Below, piece by piece: positions 60,703 through 64,000 of a stretch of DNA of 64,000 nt. The number at the start of each line of letters is the position of its first letter. The stretch's first letter is position 1. A model generated the notes under the pieces. That model was not told where the DNA came from. It saw nothing but the letters and a program-made list of their open reading frames with translations, and did no database searches. The translations under genes were made by a program, and so were the position numbers. Source of the stretch: an uncultured Clostridia bacterium (GTDB lineage Bacteria > Bacillota > Clostridia > Christensenellales > Borkfalkiaceae); NCBI GenBank assembly GCA_944367045.1, contig CALVWI010000003.1, positions 1 to 64,000 of the forward strand. The letters are read 5' to 3'.

Positions 60703-61050
60703 ATGAAAAGTCTCAGAAAGCTCTTTGAAAACAGGACGGCCCGCATCATCCTCGTCTGCGTCCTGGCGCTCGTCCTGCTCATCGCCATCTATGAGGTCTT
60801 CTTTGCCTCGGAGAGCACCGCGTCCTCTTACGACGAAACGGAGGCGGAGGCGCGCATCTCGACCATGCTCGAGCGGGTGGAGGGCATCGATGAGGCCTCG
60901 GTGATGATTGTCGAGGAGGAAGGGGTGACGGTCTCCTGCATCGTCGTCTACCGCGGGGAGGACAGTATCCTCTCACGCATGCGCATTCTCGACATCACGT
61001 CCTCGGCGCTCTCTATCCCTAAGGAAAAAGTGCAGGTGTACCTCTCATAA
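60703..61050 (+). CDS. spoIIIAG: Stage III sporulation protein AG, short form
   Basis: 115 residues: one membrane helix (ARIILVCVLALVLLIAIYEV) and a ring-building domain (EAEARISTMLERVEGID, VTVSCIVVYRG, ILDITSSALSIPKEKVQVYL). In Bacillus SpoIIIAG is about 230 residues and forms a large ring in the intermembrane space; this one keeps the core domain only and lacks the linker and beta-triangle insertion. GGAGG precedes the ATG. Confidence 0.85.
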   Translation: MKSLRKLFENRTARIILVCVLALVLLIAIYEVFFASESTASSYDETEAEARISTMLERVEGIDEASVMIVEEEGVTVSCIVVYRGEDSILSRMRILDITSSALSIPKEKVQVYLS

Positions 61051-61077
61051 CGGAAATCATTTTGAAGGAGATAGAAA

Positions 61078-61563
61078 ATGTCAAACACCAAAAAGATCGC
61101 CATCATGTCGACCCTTGTCCTGCTGCTTGCCGTGACGGCCGTGTTCAACTTCGTGCTTGCGGGCACGCCTGCGGATGCGGCGGCAGACGGCACGGCGCAG
61201 GAGGACTACTTCACGAGCTTCCGAGAGGAGCGCGTCGCGACGCGCAACGAGGAATTTTTACAGCTCGACAGCGTCATCGCGGCCTATGCTGCGGATTCCG
61301 CCGAATACACCGAGGCCGTCGAGCAAAAACAGCGTATGGTGGAGGTGATGGAGACCGAGCTCGTCGTCGAGACGATGGTAAAGACTTTGGGCTTTACGGA
61401 TGCCGTCGTTGCCATCGGGGCGGAGTCGGACAATATCAATATCTTTGTCAATTCGAGCGAACTGACGACGGAGAACGTGACGCAGATCTTCTCTATCATC
61501 GAGGATGAACTGGGTATCCGCAACGGAAATATCGTCATCATGCCCATTTATGCGGAAAGCTGA
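61078..61563 (+). CDS. spoIIIAH: Stage III sporulation protein AH
   Basis: 161 residues: one N-terminal membrane helix (STLVLLLAVTAVFNFVLAG), a flexible Ala-rich linker and the ring-forming domain with VVETMVKTLGFTDAVVAIG and NINIFVNSSELT. It binds forespore SpoIIQ across the intermembrane space. GAAGGAG precedes the ATG. Last gene of the operon. Confidence 0.92.
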   Translation: MSNTKKIAIMSTLVLLLAVTAVFNFVLAGTPADAAADGTAQEDYFTSFREERVATRNEEFLQLDSVIAAYAADSAEYTEAVEQKQRMVEVMETELVVETMVKTLGFTDAVVAIGAESDNINIFVNSSELTTENVTQIFSIIEDELGIRNGNIVIMPIYAES

Positions 61564-61614
61564 AAAAAATCGCCGTAAAAATACGGAAAGATAGTGGTAA
61601 AATGCGAAAAGATG

Positions 61615-61623
61615 TGCTATAAT
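61615..61623 (+). promoter_or_regulatory. Extended -10 promoter before asp23
   Basis: TGCTATAAT at 61615-61623 (TG-n-TATAAT). No good -35 box at the normal distance, which an extended -10 can offset. Confidence 0.6.
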
Positions 61624-61661
61624 ACAGGAAAAGAGTATGGAACCTCCAAGGAGGACGTATT

Positions 61662-62039
61662 ATGGCAAGCATCAGATATAATCCCAACGGGCAGAAGGGC
61701 CGTATCTCGTATAATTCGGATATCGTGAGCGGCATCATCGCGCTCAGCCTGCAGGAGACGGAGGGCATCGAGCTCGTCCCCTCCAAGAGCAAGGGCATCA
61801 AGGTCAACTTCGAAAAGGAGGGCATCTTTGCGGACATCTCCGTCATCGCGCACTACGGGTACAGCGTGCCCGAGCTCGCGTTCGCCATCCAGCAGACCGT
61901 CAAGCAGATGGTCGAATCCATGACGAAGTACCGCATCGCCAAGGTGGATGTCCACATCCAGAGCGTCGTCTTCCCCGAGCCGACGCCGCCCGCTCCGCCC
62001 GTCGTTGAGAACCCCGAGCAAGAAAATCACAAAGCATAA
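61662..62039 (+). CDS. Asp23/Gls24 family envelope stress protein
   Basis: 125 residues, single Asp23 domain: YNSDIVSGIIALSLQETEGI, KGIKVNFEKEGIFADISVIAHYG (part) and a C-terminal helix ending in a Pro-rich tail. Role in envelope homeostasis; often next to nusB in Clostridia, as here. CAAGGAGG precedes the ATG. Confidence 0.9.
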   Translation: MASIRYNPNGQKGRISYNSDIVSGIIALSLQETEGIELVPSKSKGIKVNFEKEGIFADISVIAHYGYSVPELAFAIQQTVKQMVESMTKYRIAKVDVHIQSVVFPEPTPPAPPVVENPEQENHKA

Positions 62040-62045
62040 AGGGCC

Positions 62046-62070
62046 GCCCCGTCTGCACTGCGGACGGGGC
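62046..62070 (+). other. Hairpin between asp23 and nusB
   Basis: GCCCCGTC (62046-62053) pairs perfectly with GACGGGGC (62063-62070). No T-run follows, so it may be an attenuator, a processing site or a transcript-stabilising stem. Confidence 0.4.
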
Positions 62071-62090
62071 TGTTCCGCAAGAGGAGATAC

Positions 62091-62483
62091 ATGAGAAGCC
62101 AAGCGAGAGAGGCGGCATTCAAGCTCGTCTTTGCCGATGAATTCGGCAGCGACACGGACGCACGGTTTGAAGCGCAGATCTATCACAAAGAGGGCCTCAA
62201 CGAGGAGGACCGCGCGTTCGCCCACAAGTTGGTGGGGCTCGTGAAGGAACATAAGGAAGAACTTTTACATGTGCTCGACGAAAAGGTCGAGCGCTTTGCG
62301 CAGTACCGCATCTATACCGCAGACAGGGCAATCCTCCTTCTTGCGCTCGCGGAGATCAAGTATGTGGACGACGTCCCGCCCGTGGTCTCAGTGAGTGAAG
62401 CCGCCGGCCTTGCGCGCAAGTATTCCACGGAGAATTCGGCAAGCTTTGTCAACGGCGTGCTGGGAGGGGTCATCAACCAATGA
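62091..62483 (+). CDS. nusB: Transcription antitermination factor NusB
   Basis: 130 residues, all-helical RNA-binding protein of the rRNA antitermination complex. RSQAREAAFKLVFADEF at the N-terminus, RAILLLALAEIKYVDDVPPV and SAASFVNGVLGG-type end (SASFVNGVLGGVI). AAGAGGAGA precedes the ATG. Overlaps folD by ATGA. Confidence 0.95.
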   Translation: MRSQAREAAFKLVFADEFGSDTDARFEAQIYHKEGLNEEDRAFAHKLVGLVKEHKEELLHVLDEKVERFAQYRIYTADRAILLLALAEIKYVDDVPPVVSVSEAAGLARKYSTENSASFVNGVLGGVINQ

Positions 62484-63328
62484 AACTCATCGACGGAAAG
62501 GCGATCGCCGCCGATATCCGCGCGGAGCTCAAAGCCCGCACGGCGGCGTTTGAAGAAAAATACCGCAAAAAGATCGGGCTTGCGGTCGTGCTCATCGGCA
62601 ATGATCCGGCCTCGCAGGTGTACGTCCGCAATAAGGTGAAGGCGTGCGAGGAGGCGGGCATCCGTTCCTTCCGCCACGACCTTCCCGAGGAGACCACCCA
62701 AAAGCAGGCGGAGGAGCTCGTCCTCGCGCTTGCGGAGGATGAGAATGTTCACGGCATCCTCGTGCAGCTGCCTTTGCCGAAGGGCCTCGATGAAAAGCGG
62801 CTCCTTGCGCTCATTCCTCCCGAAAAGGACGTGGACGGCTTCCTTGCAGAGAACATCGGCCGCCTCGCTCTCAAAGAGGAGGGAACGGTCGCCTGCACGC
62901 CCCTCGGCGTGATGGAGATGCTGAAGCGCTGCGGCATCGAGACGGCTGGAAAAAACGCTGTCGTCGTCGGGCGCAGCAACATCGTAGGCCGTCCCATGGT
63001 GCTCTTGCTGCTCAACGCCGATGCGACCGTTACCGTCTGCCACAGCAAGACGAAAAACCTGAAAGAGGAGTGCCTTCGCGCCGATATCTTGGTCGCCGCC
63101 ATCGGGAAGCCCAAGTTCATCACGGCGGACATGGTCAAGGAAGGCGCCGTCGTCATCGACGTGGGCATGGACCGCGACGAGAACGGCAAGCTCTGCGGCG
63201 ATGTGGACTTTGAAAACGTCAAGGAGAAGGCGTCCTACATCACCCCCGTCCCGGGCGGCGTAGGGCCGATGACCATCGCCATGCTCCTGAAAAATACCTG
63301 CGATGCGGCGGAGCGGGCGCAGAAATGA
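62480..63328 (+). CDS. folD: Methylenetetrahydrofolate dehydrogenase/cyclohydrolase FolD
   Basis: Bifunctional folate C1 enzyme, 282 residues. Motifs: VLIGNDPASQVYVRNKVKAC with the catalytic Lys, VQLPLPKGLDEK, PEKDVDGF, VVGRSNIVGRPM nucleotide-binding loop and TPVPGGVGPMT. Usual length and no oddities. Overlaps both nusB and ispA by 4 nt. Confidence 0.97.
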   Translation: MKLIDGKAIAADIRAELKARTAAFEEKYRKKIGLAVVLIGNDPASQVYVRNKVKACEEAGIRSFRHDLPEETTQKQAEELVLALAEDENVHGILVQLPLPKGLDEKRLLALIPPEKDVDGFLAENIGRLALKEEGTVACTPLGVMEMLKRCGIETAGKNAVVVGRSNIVGRPMVLLLLNADATVTVCHSKTKNLKEECLRADILVAAIGKPKFITADMVKEGAVVIDVGMDRDENGKLCGDVDFENVKEKASYITPVPGGVGPMTIAMLLKNTCDAAERAQK

Positions 63329-64000
63329 GCGCGCTCCCTACGAACTATCAGATCTATCTCGACGCCTTCGAGCGCATCCTGCACGACTACTGCGCGGGGC
63401 TGAACGCTCCCGAGGGGCTTGCGGAGGGCATGCGCTATTCGCTGCTTGCGGGCGGTAAGCGGCTGCGGCCCGTCCTCTTCTTCGCGGCGCTCGATGCGTT
63501 CGGCGTCGATTGGAAAAAGGAGAGGGAACTCGCCTTGGCGCTCGAGTGCATCCACACCTATTCGCTCATTCACGACGATCTGCCTGCGATGGACAACGAC
63601 GATCTTCGCCGCGGAAAGCCCTCCAACCATAAGAAATTCGGCGAGGGCAATGCCATTTTGGCGGGGGATGCACTTTTGAGTGAGGCCTTCACGCTGGCGA
63701 TTTTTGCCGCAAAGGACGAACCTCACCGCCGCGCGGGTGAAATCCTGGCGCGTGCCGCGGGTGCGGAAGGCATGGTCGCGGGGCAGTATGCGGACCTCGC
63801 CGCTGAGAGTGATGAACTGGCGGGCGAGAAGGAACTTGCCTTTATCTATGAAAACAAGACGGCGCAGCTCATCCGTGCGCCCCTCATGATGGCAGCGGCC
63901 ATCGCAGGGAAGGATGAGACGCCGATGAAGGGGTTCGGCACCGCGCTCGGCATCCTCTTTCAGATGACGGACGACATTCTCGACGTCAAGGGGGAGAGCA
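63325..64000 (+). CDS. ispA: Polyprenyl (farnesyl/geranyl) diphosphate synthase, partial
   Basis: The first 225 residues of an isoprenyl diphosphate synthase; the frame runs off the window end. GGKRLRP, first aspartate-rich motif DDLPAMDND with the four-residue insert typical of bacterial short-chain synthases, GDALLSEAF, KTAQLI and second motif QMTDDILD. Makes farnesyl or geranyl diphosphate for undecaprenyl and quinone precursors. Overlaps folD by ATGA. The xseA-xseB genes that often precede ispA are not here. Confidence 0.95.
   Translation, partial: MSALPTNYQIYLDAFERILHDYCAGLNAPEGLAEGMRYSLLAGGKRLRPVLFFAALDAFGVDWKKERELALALECIHTYSLIHDDLPAMDNDDLRRGKPSNHKKFGEGNAILAGDALLSEAFTLAIFAAKDEPHRRAGEILARAAGAEGMVAGQYADLAAESDELAGEKELAFIYENKTAQLIRAPLMMAAAIAGKDETPMKGFGTALGILFQMTDDILDVKGES

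Overview
The window reads as part of a chromosome of an anaerobic, spore-forming member of the Clostridia (Bacillota). The evidence is a complete spoIIIAA-AH operon, Shine-Dalgarno sites of the AAGGAGG type, many TTGACA-17-TATAAT promoters, a polA-coaE pair, Asp23/NusB/FolD order and no respiratory genes. The genes are GC-rich with strong use of C- or G-ending codons (CTC for Leu). That fits an uncultured gut-type Clostridia lineage of high GC; I cannot name the genus from the sequence alone.

Layout. 46-3593: high-affinity phosphate uptake (pstS, a fused pstC-pstA, pstB) without phoU. 3817-11150: four tandem exporter-fold ABC half-transporters forming two degenerate/canonical heterodimer pairs. 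11264-13832: tldD-tldE protease pair. 13998-23093: one giant 3031-residue exported repeat protein with three near-identical 567-bp repeats, InlB-type repeats and an AT-rich foreign-looking 3' end. 23311-26893: GH30 glycosidase, an LDH/MDH-family dehydrogenase with a malate-type specificity residue, and malic enzyme. 26972-29114: lytic transglycosylase, tRNA-Leu(AAG), an MmcQ/YjbR protein and a SplB-like radical SAM protein. 29161-42564: three adjacent operons that share a palindrome, GTTCGC-N4-GCGAAC. 42597-45702: coaE and polA on the minus strand, then tRNA-Leu(CAA). 46253-54139: exopolysaccharide locus with the full GDP-mannose supply route. 54409-57012: GH51 arabinofuranosidase. 57138-61563: spoIIIAA-AH. 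61662-64000: asp23, nusB, folD and the start of ispA.

The most interesting part is 29161-42564. Operon 1 is a YbtP/Q-like ABC pair. Operon 2 is DUF3793, flavodoxin, a heavy-metal-associated protein, a GNAT acetyltransferase and a ZIP metal transporter. Operon 3 is a YgbA-like protein, a second ABC pair, and ECF S, T and A components. All three leaders carry the 16-bp palindrome, repeated at 33-bp start-to-start spacing; operon 3 has an array with steps of 33, 33, 44, 33 and 34 bp, close to whole helical turns. In operons 2 and 3 one palindrome starts exactly 9 bp after the -10 box, and in all three the last palindrome lies a few bases before the ribosome binding site. I infer a local regulon for metal or metallophore (siderophore-like) acquisition, with no biosynthesis genes and no regulator encoded in the window.

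Elsewhere the sequence shows promoters nested in the terminators of upstream genes (11156-11207, 23201-23258), a sigma-E-type promoter before spoIIIAA, and predicted leaderless starts for polA and spoIIIAA. All calls come from reading the sequence; no database search was run.
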